Assembly (NCBI GenBank): GCA_965240325.2
Contig: OZ251224.1
Span: 2,666,001 to 2,730,000, forward strand
DNA length: 64,000 bases
Direction: 5' to 3'
DNA from: Rebecca billardiae RCC1528
Lineage: Eukaryota > Haptophyta
The position numbers and the translations under genes were made by a program. Positions 10,821 through 22,155 of the stretch are shown piece after piece (within the stretch, counting starts at the first letter, position 1; each line of letters begins with the position of its first letter). The notes under the pieces were generated by a model, which was not told where the DNA came from, ran no database searches, and worked only from the letters and a program-made list of their open reading frames with translations.

Positions 10821-12337
10821 TCATAGGAACAGCAACGACGGGGCCGCGCGCGTCTGGTTCTTGAAAGTCTCGAACTCCTCGACCTGCCAGCTCGGCGTGT
10901 CCTCTGCGAAGATGGGCAGGAACTTGGTCTGCCGCTCGGGCGAGCGCGAGACCATGTTCTGCACCAGCCCGTGCGCCATGTTCTGCACGAGCTTCTGGTT
11001 GGGGTGGAAGCACGTGATGGGGTCGCAGAGGCGCGACTGAAACGCAAACGTCATCATGAACGGGCGGAAGCGGACGATGAAGTTCCTCCCGTTGTCGTAG
11101 TCGCGCGCGGTCTCGCGCAGGATGTCGTTGATCTGCGCCGCGTACTCGTCCGCGCCCTCGCCCGAGTTGAAGACCGTTCCCTCGCGCTTGAACGCCTGCG
11201 CCTTCCACACCTGGATGCCCATGCGGCACCACGCGTGCAGCTGCTGCACGTCGTCGAGCGAGGAGACGCGCTCGCTCACGCCCACCAGGTTGACGTACGT
11301 GTACGGCAGGCTGACCGACATGAAGTTGAAGAGCCCCCGCACCTTGTGCCGGATCAGCGTGGTGTTGCGCTCGCTCCACCACATGTCGCCCCAAGAGACC
11401 ATCAGCGTGAGCACCTTCCACTGGGTGCGCAGCTCGGGGTGCTCGTGCGCGATCCAGCGGCGCAGGTCCATCGCCTCGTCCATGAGCGTCGTGTTGCGCT
11501 CGTGCGTCCCCGCTGCCTTGTGCGCGTTCGTGTTGCTCAGGAGCGAGGCGCCGTCTGTGGCCGCGTTCAGGCCGCAATTCTGGCTGCATGCAGCGGCGCA
11601 CCGCAGCCGGAGCACGGGAGCGCACGCGGTGCGCGCAGGGCGCGGCGGTGGCATCACGCGTTGAGAGGCGCTCGCGCAGCGCCGAGCCGATGCGCACACG
11701 TGCCGCCGGCGCGCACGCGGACGCACCGGTGGACCTTGCACGGGTTGAGCTCAAAGGACATGTAAGTGCCCGATGAGAGCCCGGCCAGCTTTGGGTTGAA
11801 GCGGTGCAGGATGGTCCCCAGCGTCTCGACCTTGGCGCCTCCGGTGAGGACGCCGTCGCCGCATCCCCACGAGCCCCCGCGGTAGTCTTGCATCACCCGA
11901 GCGTAGTGGCCGTCGCCCACGCCCACGTTGAGGCCGGTCTGCCACGAGTCGCCGAGGCACATGACCGCCGCCACCTGGGACGCGTTGATGCCGCGGAAGC
12001 CGCGCGTCCAGGGGTAGCCGCCCGACGCCCCCGCGTTCGTGTCTGCTGGGCGTATGAACGAGTTGGCCGGTTTGACCGGGGCCGCCGGTTTGGCCCCGCC
12101 GCCCGCGAGGTGCTCCTCGAGTTGGAGGAGGGCTTTGCCCGCAAGCTGCTCCGCGTTGAGCCCCGCGAGCTTGCTCGGGTCGAACCCCCCGAGTTTACCC
12201 GCACCGAACCCGCCGAGCTTACCCGCACCGAACCCGCCTTTCCCCTTCGCGAACATCTTGGCGAGGGGCTGTGCTCTGGCGAGGCCGAGCGCCAGCGTGA
12301 TCAGAGCGCACGACCATCGTCGCCCTCCGCGCGCCAT
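10821..12337 (-). CDS. Secreted phospholipase B-like GDSL lipase
   Basis: Exons 12337-11727 and 11583-10821 (457 residues; a donor at 11734 with an acceptor 4 nt downstream is an alternative join). The ATG at 12337 is chosen because it gives a clean signal peptide (ALITLALGLARAQ); an upstream in-frame ATG at 12397 would bury it. The mature N-terminus has three tandem copies of a Gly/Lys-rich unit ending GKLGGF or SKLAGL. The catalytic domain follows the phospholipase B1 branch of the GDSL family: block I as VMCLGDSWQTG with the nucleophile Ser, YRGGSWGCGDG, a WGDMWW block, and the C-terminal CDPITCFHPNQKL, where Asp and His complete the triad. It should hydrolyse acyl esters of phospholipids outside the cell or in the secretory system. 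Exact substrate is not deducible. Confidence 0.8.
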
Positions 12338-12814
12338 GGTGGTTCTGTCGTCCTGGAGCTTGGAACCAAAAATGATGCTTGTCGACGATGCCGCCACAGG
12401 GCCGCACCGGCGCGACTTTTACTCATAATAAAACGGTGAGACTGATCATGAATGATGTCATCAGGCATTTATGAGACAGCAGGCATCACGACTACGTACT
12501 CTTGAGCATCACTCGACAGACACTCGCCGACTTCGTACTAGTCGTCTTACTGCTCGTCTGCAGCAGAGCCGCAGCCCGCAAGGATGACGACGTGCATGTT
12601 GCACCACTGTCCGCTGCACCGCCACGCGTGGACCCGTGAGCCGCGTGAGCGTGCACAGTCATACGCGGACCGGCTCCAGAGTACTGTAGTCGCGCGGGTC
12701 GGGAGCCTGAACCCTGCGACGACTGGCATCATCAGATCATGGCCGCACTCTCGCCCGCATGCAAGGGTCATCAAGCAAAGCTCTGGGCCGCGCTCCGTGC
12801 CGCTCACCCCGTGC
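12338..12814. other. Intergenic region between two minus-strand genes
   Basis: Contains the promoter/5' UTR of the lipase gene and the 3' flank of the plastid-targeted gene. A TAATAAAA string occurs at 12426-12433 on the plus strand. No coding signal. Confidence 0.35.
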
Positions 12815-14969
12815 TCATGAGAGCAGGCGGCGCAGGTACTCCTGAAAGCTCCCCGAGACCTCCTTGCAGCTGGGCTCGAGCAGCGCCCGGAGCGCGCCCA
12901 GCCCCTCGTCGGAGCGCGCCGCGTCGATGGCGACGTCAATCTGCTTCACGCCCGAGCGCGCCACGTCCAGCCGCTCCGCCAGCGGCTTCTCCTCCGCCTG
13001 TGCGGGCGACGGGTGGGGAGGGCGGGTGGCGCGCGTGCGGGGTGACGGGCGCGAGCGCGCGCACGCCGCGCACGCCGCGCACGCCGCGCGGCGGGCAGGC
13101 GCGGCGCGCGCCGCGCTCACCAGGAGACGATTGACCTCGCGCTGACAGCGCGCGCGCTGCTCCGACAGCCGAGCGCGCCTGCTGCCGGCCGCAGCCTCCG
13201 CCGTGGCCGCGTCGGGCGCGGCCGCGGCGGCCGCGTCCATCTGAGCCTGCAGCGCCTGCGCCGCGTCCAGCTGCAGCTGCACCTCCTCGCGCTGGGTGCT
13301 CAGCACGTCCAGTCGCTCCTCCAGGCTGCGGGCGCGCACGCGGCGCGCGGCGCGCGGCGCGGGACGCGGCGCGGGCACGCAGTGCGCGCGGCGTCCGTGC
13401 GTGGGCGACCCGGGGGCACGTGGCACGAGCACGGGGTCGGCGCGGGTCGCATGGCGCGGCGCGCGCGTGCGCCCACCTCAGCGCGGTGCGCTCCGTCTGC
13501 TCACGCAAGGCAACGAGCTTGCGCGAGACGCTCGCTGCGAGCGCCCGCTCGGCGCGCCGCCGCGCCATGCGCGCCACGCGCTCCTCATCCGAAGGCTGAG
13601 TCGTTCTGGCCGCGAGTGCGGCCGGGCTCGGGCTGACAGGCTGCGGTGGCAGCGCCAGCTCCGCCGCCGCACGCCGCTCGGCGGCGCCGTCGACCGGCGG
13701 CTTCTCCTCGTCGAGCTCGGGCAGCGGCGCCGCCGCGCTCGCGTCCACCTCGACGCTCCCGGGCACATCGACGACTGCGTCGGCGCGCAAGTCATATGCA
13801 TCCGCCGCGCCGTCGGCGGCGGCGCTCGGGAGCCAGCCGGCCGGCGCGTCAGGCCGACGCGCGCGGGGCGCGTCCGCGCGTGCGGCGCGTGCGCGGCCCG
13901 TCGCGCCGCGGGGCGCGTCGTACACGTACCCGTCCGCCGACGCGCCGCCGTACGGGTCGTACGCCGCCCGCTCCGCGCCGCCAAAGCGCACATCGTCGCC
14001 ATCGCCCTCCCAGCCTGGTGGCGGCGGCGGGCGGCGCGGCCGGCCCGGACCGGGCGCAGCGGCGCGCGGCGGCGGGCGTGCGGAGCCGCGGCGGGGGCGG
14101 TCGTACGCGGGGTCAAGCTCATCGTCGTACGACTCAGCCGCGGCATACCGCGCCCGTCGCGCACCCCGGCGCGGCGGCGGCGCGTCCTCGAAATACGGCC
14201 GCGCGCTCGCGGCCGGCCCGCGCGCGGCGGGCGGCGGCGGCTTCTGCGCCTCGAAAAAATCGTCGGGCTCGACCGTGTCCGGATCGCCCCAGAGGCGCAG
14301 CCACGCGGAGAAGAGGTTGAGCCGCCAGTCGCCCTCCTGCCGGATGTTGCGCGCGAACTCCTTCATCCGCGGGTCGCCCGGCGTGCCGATCTCGAACGCC
14401 TCCTCGTCATCGCGCAGAGGCGCCGCGCCCGGCACGCGGCCCGAGCGGCGCGTGCGCGGCGGCGTCTCGGCGACCACCTCCTCAAAGTCGGTGAGCGAGA
14501 CCATGGGCTCCTCGTACACGTTGCCCACCTCGAACTCGGCCTCGTCGTACACGCTCTCGTCCACGTACTCGCTCTCGTCGTACACCGCGCTGCTGCCCAC
14601 CCGACGTCGCGGGCGCGAGCGCCGCGCCGGCCTGCGGACCGGCTGCACGACGTAATCGCCCTCGTCCTCGTCGAGCAGGGCGTCGTCCTCCTCCTCCTCC
14701 TCGTCGAAGTCGTATGCGCGGTTGAACGCCTGGCGCGCGCGGTCGAGCGGGCCCTTGCGGGCCTCGTCCTCCCCGTCAGCTCGCTCACCGCCGCGGCCGA
14801 AGATGGCACACACCGACGTGCGCTCGCCCGAAGCGCGCGCCGCCGTCCACGCGCGCGCAGGCTGGCTCGCGAACGAGGAGGCGGGCCGGACGCACGCGAT
14901 GGCACCGATCGTGACGAGGAGCACGCGCCGCCATGGGTGCGCCCCCGCGCGAGGCGGCGCCGTCAGCAT
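12815..14969 (-). CDS. Predicted plastid-targeted acidic/coiled-coil protein of unknown function
   Basis: Exons 14969-13477, 13325-13121, 12997-12815; 626 residues. The ATG at 14969 is favoured over 15074 because it gives a short basic leader, a hydrophobic segment (VLLVTIGAIACV) and then RPASSFASQPAR. This is a signal peptide with an ASSFA-type cleavage site followed by a basic transit-like stretch, the bipartite presequence of secondary red plastids. The body has a highly acidic segment (DEEEEEDDALLDEDEGD), repeated Tyr/Glu-rich VYDESEY units, a compact conserved-looking block around NIRQEGDWRLNLFSAWLRLWGDPD, a Pro/Arg/Ala-rich disordered middle, and a C-terminal coiled coil (SLEERLDVLSTQREEVQLQL) ending in SFQEYLRRLLS. 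I do not recognise a named family. Confidence 0.7.
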
Positions 14970-15256
14970 GTCCACGGCCGGTGGGAGTGCAGGCACGCGC
15001 AGGCTGGGAGCGACCTCGCCGCCACGTGCTGGGCGGCCGCCCGCCGATCGAAAGCCTTGCGCCGCGAAAGGCACCGCAGCGGCGCAGCCGCAGCGGCGGG
15101 GACTTCAGACTGGCAGGGTGGTCTCTGCGGGAGGCTGCGCGGGCCGGCGGGGCGGCCGCGACGCGCGCAGCCACGCAGAACTTTACGTCGCTCGTCGGCG
15201 CCCCCTGGCGTGGGGGCGCCGGCACGATTGAGGCCGCGCAGCACCTGCTCGACAGC
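14970..15256. promoter_or_regulatory. Divergent promoter region, plastid protein / RUN-PX-RH protein
   Basis: The space between two diverging starts. The plus-strand frame is open back to an ATG at 14933, which would overlap the other gene's leader, so translation from 15257 is assumed. Confidence 0.4.
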
Positions 15257-18200
15257 ATGCGCCGCCCGTCGAACGCCGACGCCGGCGCGGATGTGCCGGC
15301 CGCGGGCGGAGTCGAGCACGAACGGCCCGAGCTGCCATGCCAGCAGCAGCTAGACCACCTGCACAACGTGGCGAAGAACCTGATGCTCACCGCCGTCGTT
15401 GACGAGCCCGGCGCCGCCGCCGTCATCACCGACGACAACCCTCACGTCGCCGAGCTGTGCGCGTGCGTGCGCACCATTCTCGAGCACGGCCTGATCGGAC
15501 TGGCGGCCGCGCAGCGGCTCGGGCTGCCCGCGCAGGCGGGCTCGCCGACGGCGTGGCGCGTGGTGCGCCAGTCGGCGCCGGCGCTACACCTGCCCTCCGC
15601 GCAGTCCGTCGCCTTCGTCTGCGGCCTCAGCGCCGTCGACGACGACGCCGAGAGACTGCGGCTGTGGCTGCGCCATGCGCTCAACGACAGCTCGCTCGTC
15701 GACGCGCTGGACGCGCTGCTCGCGGACGAGCGCACGATGGCGCTGTGGTACAGCCCGGGCGCGGCCGTGCGCCACGCCGACGTCAAGACCGTGCTGCTCA
15801 CCGCGCTCGAGGCGCTCAAGGGCGTCGGCTTCCGGCTCTCGGTGACAAGTGGCGAGTGGCTGCCCGCCGCGACCTCTGCCGCCAGCCTGCCAGGCAGCTT
15901 CGCGCTGTCGGAGCGGCGCGCGAGCGGCGGCACGGAGGAGCGCGAGGCGGCGGGCGAGGGCGAGGAGGGCGCCGACGCGCGCGCGCGCCGCGCGCGCAAG
16001 CCCAAGCGCGTCGCGGAGATCGGCAAGGTGCCCCGTGCGCCCGCGGCCGCTGCCACGGCCGCGCTCGCCGCGGCTGGTGGCGCTTCGGCGGGCGGTGCAG
16101 ATGCTGGCGCCGCCGCGCTGGCGGGCGCGGCGGCGGACGACGATGCGGCCGCGCCCGCGGCGGACGCGCTCCCTGCGTCGCTGAGCACAGCCGACGCCGA
16201 CGCGTGGATCGCCGCTGCCCCGCCGCCGCCGCCGCTGTCGATTTCGCTGGCGCTCAAAGCCGCCGGCGCGGCGCCGGAGTCGCTCGACACCTCTGGCGGG
16301 CTGCCAGAGTGGGTTGCGGCTGAGAAGGGCGTGGCGGACAGCGGCGCGTCGGGCGGCGGCGCGTCGGGCAGCGGTGCGGCGGCCGGCGGCGTGGCGGGCG
16401 GGTGCGTCGAAGAGGCCGGCGCGTCGGTCGACGGCGCGGGCGCGCCGCCCCCCGGGCCAAACGTGGCCGTGTCGGCATCGCCATCGGCCGGGCAGGCCGC
16501 GCCGCCGCCCGCCTGCTTGGGCTCTGGACCGAGTGGGGCGGCGGCGGCGGCGGAGAGCTTGGCTGCGCGCGGCGCGCACGCAGCGCTGCTCTCCACTGCC
16601 GACGAGAGCGGCGGTGCTCCGCGCGCGAGCGCGGGGGCTGCGCCGATGCCTCCGCTGGGTGAGGCGGGGACCGCGCGCACTCAGAGCAAGGCGGTGCACA
16701 CGGCCGCTGCCACTGGGTGCGTCGCCCGCCCGGACTCACAGTCCGCCGCCGCTCCCGCGCTGGAGCCCGCCGGGCCCTCGGGCGTAACGGCTGCGCGCGC
16801 GCCCGTCCCCGAGCGCCCGCACGCCGCTGTATCGCCGTTGGCTGCCGCCCCGCGCGACGAGGGCCGGGTGGCGGGCGCGCCGGCGGGCGCGCTGCGGCGG
16901 CCGGCGGCACAAGCGATCCCGCCGCCACTGCCTGTGCTCACGGCACCAGAGCTTGCTGTGCCACCGGCGAGCCCGGCGGGCGTGGGCAGCGACGCGGGCG
17001 GTTCAGAGGGCGCGGCGCAGCGCACGACCCCGACCCCCGACAGCGCGCACAGCCGCGCGGCGGCGCGCTCGCAGCTCTCGCGCGGAGGCAGCTCAAGCGC
17101 CGCGTCCGACCAGGGCGTGCTCACGTGCGGTGGAGGCGGGCTGCTGCTTGACAGCATCCCGGCCGGCGCGAGCCGCAGCGGCGCGCTCGCGCGCGTGCTG
17201 ATCGCCTCCGAGCGCGAGGAGGGCATCGTGCTGCGCGTGCACGAGAGCGCGCACACGCTCAGCGAGGAGAGGGACGCCGACCTGCGGCGGCACAGGCCGC
17301 ACCGCGAGGGCGACGAAGGCGGCGCGGCGGCAGCCGGCTCGGACATCGACCTGACGGCATATCTCGTCGGCGCCGACGGCGGCGCCGAGGGCTTCAGCGA
17401 GTGGTTCGGCGAGGCGGGCGCTCCGCGGCCGCGCGCGGCGGGGTCGGCGGCGTCGGCCGCGGCACCGCCCGCCGCTTCGCCGCGCGCGCCGCCGCCGCCC
17501 TCGGCGGGGCGGCCGCCCGCGGTGCTCATTCTGAAGGTCGTCGGCTCGTGCACGCGCGCCGATGGAGCGACGCGGCCGCACACGCTTTATCGGCTCGAGT
17601 GCCAGCTCGCGACGGAGTGCCGCACGGTGCTGCGGCGGTACTCGAGCTTCGTCGGGCTGCACAAGCAGCTGTGCCGCGCGTTCCCCGACGCGGGCCTCTC
17701 GCGCAAGTGGGACCTGCGGCTGCTGCGCGCCAAGGCGTCAATGGGTGAAGGCAAGCTGGCGGCCGCGGTCGTCGCGCGCCGGACGCAGCTTCTGCGGGAG
17801 TACGTGGCGGACCTGATGGTGCTGCCGGGCGTGCCGCACTCCGCGCCGCTGGCGCAGTTCCTCGGCGTGCGGCTGGGCGCGGGCGGCGGCGTGGCGCTGG
17901 GCTCGCCGCTCGCCGAGGCGCGCGGCGCGGCCGTGCCAGCCGGCGACATTCTTGCAGACGGCGCGGGCGGCGGCGGAGGAGGCGCCGAGCCCGCCGCCGA
18001 CGGCGGTGACAACGGTCGCAGCGTGCCTGCGCACGCCGCGCGCGCCACGTCGCAGCCCGAGGCCGAGCCTGCAGGGCGGCACATCAAGCTGCTGCTGGAT
18101 CCTCCGGCGCCGCGCCCGTCGGATGGCGCGCTGCTCGCCGCGCAGCGCGGCCGATGCGCGGGCTGCGGCGCTCGCATTGGTGAGCCACCCTCGCCTGGCG

Positions 18201-19706
18201 GAGACGCGCGCGCGCGCGCGCGCAGTGCCGCTGCGGCCAAGCGCGGCGCAGGCAGCGCCGCGATTGCATCGCTCACGCACTCGATGTCCTCCTCCGTCTC
18301 AGCCGCGCGCAGCACGCTCGGCGGGCTCGCCGGCGCGCTGGTCGGCGCGCCGCGGTACTGCGAGTACACCCGTCAGCTGTTCTGTCATGGCTGCCACGCG
18401 GGCGCGGAGCGCGCGCTGCCCGCGCGGCTTGTGCACCGCTGGGACGGCAGGCCTGCCAGGGTGCGCGCCGCGCGGGCGCTGTGCGCGCGCGCGCTCGCCG
18501 CCTCCCACCTTCCCGCCGCCGCCGCCCCTCGCCTGCCCCACAGGTGTGCGAGTGGGCGGCGCAGTTTCTGGATGTGATCCAAGGGCAGCCATTGCTGTGC
18601 GTGTCGGCACACAATCCGGCGCTGTTTCAGACAGTGCCGCAGCTGGAGCTGGTGCGCGCGCAGGCGCCTGCCTGCCTGTGCGGCGCGGCGCGGCGCGGCG
18701 CCCACGGCGGCCGGCGCGGCGGGCCGCGCGGCGCGGCTGCGCGCCAAGCTGACGGCCTCCCTTCGGCGCGCGCGCGCGCACGCGCGCGACCCTTCCCTCC
18801 CGCGCGCCGCGCGCCGCGCGCCGCGCGCCACGCGTTGCGCGCCAGCTCCGCCGGTTGCGCTCGGAGGTGCACAGCCTGTGCCTCGAGCTGCGCGGGGTCG
18901 AGCCGGCGCGCCGCGCGCAAGCAGCCCTGGCCGTGGATGCGGCGATGGCGGACGCGGCGCGCGCGAGCACGAGCGCTCGCGCGCCTCCGAGTGCCGCGCT
19001 CGGAGCCGGCCCGGGCGCCTCCCCGGGGCTCGGCGTCGGCTGGCCGGCCCAGCGGCCGAGCCAGCCGCGCGCGGCCACGGGCGCCGAGCACGCCAGCCTC
19101 ACGGACGGCGGCTCTCCCCTCGCCGCCGGGGCCAGATGGGGCGGGGCGGCCGACGACGCCGGGGGCGAGAGCGCGGCCCCGCTCCCCACGCGCGTCGCGC
19201 AGCTCATGACCAACCCTGAGCTCTTCTCGGTCGCCGAGCTGCTGCTGATCTGGCGCGGCGCGGAGGCGGGGACGCTGCTCGTGCTCGAGCGCGCGCACCG
19301 CGAGCTCACGGCGCAGCTCTTCCTGCAGCAGCCGCGCTCCGAGCCGCGCGCGCCAGGGCTTGCGCCGCCGGCTTGGCACGCGCCGGCTGGGTCCCTACCG
19401 CTCGACGGCTCGGCGCAGCCACTCGCGCGGGCCGCAAGCACGGCGGCGCAGGGCGACGGCTTGGAAGCTGGCTTCGCGGCGAGCGTGAACGAGAGTCTCC
19501 GCGAGGCCGAGCAACTCGTCAGTCAGCTCTCGGCCGCCATGAGCTCATCAGCGTTTGACGGCGGGAGCGCGGCGGCGGTGGCCGGCTCCTCTGTGCCGAC
19601 AGGAGTCTCGGCCGGCGGGCCCGAGACAGAGGGCCGTGAAGAGGGCGATGTCGACGACGACGCAGTCGATGCGGTGCTCGCCGAGGTGATCGGCGGTCCG
19701 CGGTAG
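15257..19706 (+). CDS. RUN-PX-Rubicon-homology domain protein (endosome/autophagy regulator)
   Basis: Exons 15257-18460, 18544-18651, 18846-19706; about 1390 residues. A RUN domain lies near residues 50-190 (AELCACVRTILEHGLIG, WLRHALNDSSLVDALDALL, MALWYSPGAAVRH); RUN domains bind small GTPases. A long Ala/Gly/Pro-rich disordered region follows. A PX domain is at about residues 755-880 (RYSSFVGLHKQLCRAFPDAG, FLGVRLG), predicted to bind phosphoinositides. A cysteine-rich Rubicon-homology (DUF4206-type) zinc domain starts at RCAGCGARIG, continues through YCEYTRQLFCHGCHAG and ALPARLVHRWD, crosses two introns, and ends with FLDVIQGQPLL, NPALF and a coiled coil. Proteins of this class act on Rab7-positive late endosomes and autophagosomes. 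All three modules together in one chain is unusual. The start codon is uncertain: the frame is open upstream to 14933. Confidence 0.8.
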
Positions 19707-19984
19707 CGTTGTCACAGCCGGTTGCTGAATGCTGAGTGATGGGCCGTTCTGGAAGCTCGGACGCCATCACCATGATAAGTAGTCAGTACCGGCGGATAAC
19801 AGTCCGGGCGCAGCGCGCCGGAGCGCTCTGGCTGCCTTGCTCAATCGGTTCGCTGCAGCGGTCGCCCAGTGCTCACACGCTACCGCGCCTCCAACGACTC
19901 CGCGATGGTGGGCGGCCCCGCGCGCACCCAGCCAGGCCACGTCAGCGTGCGTGCTTATGCCGCGATCCTGGCGCGCGTTCCAAC
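19707..19984. other. Short intergenic region upstream of HSBP1
   Basis: Contains the 3' UTR of the RUN-PX-RH gene and the HSBP1 promoter. No independent feature seen. Confidence 0.35.
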
Positions 19985-20501
19985 ATGCGCGCGCACTCCG
20001 CCACCCGCGCTCCGCGCGGCCGTGCGCAGGCGTCCGATGAGCCTGCCGCCGAGCAGGACCCGACGCAGCTCCAGTCCACGCAGGAGCTCACCGTGTTTGT
20101 GCAGAACCTCTTGCAGCAGATGGTGCCCAGCACGTCCGCACCACCGCGATTGCCCGACGCGATGCGACCCTCACCCGCCCGTCCCGCCGCTGCCTCACGC
20201 GACGTCCGCACCGCCTGCCCGCGCACTCGCCTGCCCGCGCGCAGCAAGGGCGGTTCGCCACCATGTCAGATCAGATCATCTCCCGAATCGACGAGATGGG
20301 CAGCCGCATAGATGAGCTCGAGAGCTCGATTGGCGAGCTCATGGCGCAGGTGAGCTGGCTCCGCGTGCGCGAGCCGGAGCGGCCTTCGCCCTGCGCTCAC
20401 CCCGTGCCGCCCGCTCCCGATCCTTACTCGCGCAGGCTGGCGTGGAGGAGGAAGCAGGCGGCGAGGCAGCAGGAGGCGAGGTGGCGGAAAACGCAAAGTG
20501 A
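19985..20501 (+). CDS. HSBP1: Heat shock factor-binding protein 1
   Basis: Exons 19985-20122, 20245-20349, 20436-20501 join in frame to about 102 residues. The core reads [51 protein letters not shown], then AGVEEEAGG to the stop. This follows the HSBP1 family almost residue for residue, including the MSDQII hallmark and the amphipathic heptad repeat. HSBP1 is a small trimeric coiled-coil protein that binds the trimerisation region of heat shock factor 1 and damps the heat shock response; it also supports WASH complex assembly in animals. Intron 1 falls exactly after LLQQM and intron 2 after the MAQ. The first 25 residues (Arg/Ala-rich) are less certain; the ATG could lie elsewhere. The C-terminal tail is short and acidic as in homologues. 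The gene is easily missed because no exon exceeds 46 codons. Confidence 0.9.
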
Positions 20502-21249
20502 GGAGAATGATCGCGACGGCGCTGGAAGAGCGCAGCGCATTTCGTGGCACGCGCCGTGCCACCTGGCCTGAATCTTGGTGCGCTCGTGGCTCTACAGAGC
20601 TGGACAGGTGGCCCGGTGACGGCGCTGCTCGAGTCTCCCCACACGCAGAGTGCACCACGCGGGCGTCCGCACGTCCGTGGGCCGTGAGGCATGACTGGTG
20701 CAATGAAGGGGGGATCCTCGGACGGGTATCCGGCCGCAGCTTGGCAATTCGGACAAGACGGCGCCGGCACCGCCGCCGCAGAGTCACGCCTCACGGCACG
20801 CGATGATGGCGCGGCACGCGGTACAGGCCCCACTCCCTACTCTAGCTTACTTCACAGTGAGTTCACTCTCCAGCGCGACTGTCACCGCAGTCGGCATGGC
20901 GGCCACCGCCACCAGAAGTCAGCGTGGTCCTAGCAGCGCTGTCGGCTGTCGCTAGGACCGCGGAGTGCGTAAGCGCGGCTGTGGCACTGTTAGTGTTAAA
21001 ATTCCAGTCTTACTCTTAGTAGTCTTAACTCACGACGGTTTGTTTGATCGTGACTCTGTCTGTCAAGTGTAGATCTACACAGAACTGTATCGTAGAGTAC
21101 AGTCGTGCTAGAGACAACCTTACCAGGCGGCGACCTGTCCACTGTCAGACCAAAGGAATTCAGACCAGCAGCTGCTTGCTTGTTTCCGCTCCTCCGTCGC
21201 ATCCGGCAGCAATCATTTTCATCAGGATGGCTTCCGCGGCAAACGCGGC
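20502..21249. other. Intergenic region with promoter and upstream ATG of the export-adaptor-like gene
   Basis: There is no gene here beyond short ORFs. 20985-21110 is relatively AT-rich. An ATG at 21227, out of frame with the main start at 21250, opens a 13-codon upstream reading frame that overlaps the main ATG and could lower its translation. Confidence 0.4.
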
Positions 21250-22155
21250 ATGGACGAGGACTTCGTGATCACCGACGCGCAGTCCGGGGCGGATGTCATC
21301 CAGGCCGGGGCCACTGCCGCGACAGGCGGGGCGACGGCGGCGCCGAAGGATGTTGCTGAGCGCGAAGGCTTCCAGTATCGCGAGCGCGCCATGGGCATGA
21401 GCCTGGACGACCTCATCCAAGAGACTGGCGGAGGTCGTCGCGGTCGAGGTGGGAAGCCGAAGCGTGACGGCGGTCGGGGCGGGGGCAGGCACGAGGGCCA
21501 GCGGCGTCGCCACGGTGTTGGGCGGGGCCGTGGTACTGGCGGCGAAGCGTACCGTGCGCGGGGCGCAGTTTCGATTGAGAAGCGCGGCCAAGGTGAGCCG
21601 CACGGCGCGCGCTGCCCAGCTGCCTCGCGCTGAATGCCTGGCTCACGCAACGCACGCGCTCCGCCGCCCGCAGGCAACTACACGGTGCTGCAACACGGGA
21701 TGGCCATTGTTGACGTGCAGGACGGCGACATCACTATGAACACGTCCGGCCAGCACACCGCCGAGTCGCTGATGACGCTGAACCGCACGCTCAACAAGTA
21801 CGGCTTCCGCGTGGTGGCGACGCAGTCCGGCGAGTGGCTTGTCAGCGGCCAGAACAAGTCCTCGCGCTTCTTCGACGGGATGGTGCTGCACGGCGTGGCG
21901 CGTTGGTCGGGCGAGCCGGGGGCGGCAGGCGGCGCCGGCCGCGTGGCCGACATGAGCAACGTCGCGCAGCCGCCGGCGCAGTTTGGCATGCACGTCGACA
22001 TGAGCGCCGTGCCGCAGCACCGCATCCGACAGCCGCGGCCCGGTGAGACGCACGAGCGCGAGCTGCCGCCGGTCTTCTCGCGCCTGGGCCCGCGGCCGGG
22101 AGGCGCGGTGCGCACGGGCGGCGCGGCACAGCAAGGGCGCTTCAACCCGTACTGA
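21250..22155 (+). CDS. RG-rich protein with UAP56-binding-like motif, candidate mRNA export adaptor
   Basis: Exons 21250-21592 and 21674-22155 (phase 1 join), 274 residues. Near residue 50 is MGMSLDDLIQETGGGRRGRG, close to the UAP56/DDX39-binding motif (M-x-M-S-L-D-D-I/L-I followed by RG-rich sequence) of ALYREF, UIF and related adaptors. An RGG/GRG-rich tract follows, suited to RNA binding. Exon 2 (NYTVLQHGMAIVDVQDGDIT ... LNKYGFRVVATQSGEWLVSG) looks like a small folded domain of about 70 residues that I do not recognise; the tail is Pro/Arg-rich. Export adaptor is a motif-based inference. No RRM is visible, so it would be nearer UIF-type than ALY-type. The N-terminus MDEDFVITDAQSG is acidic. 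Confidence 0.65.
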
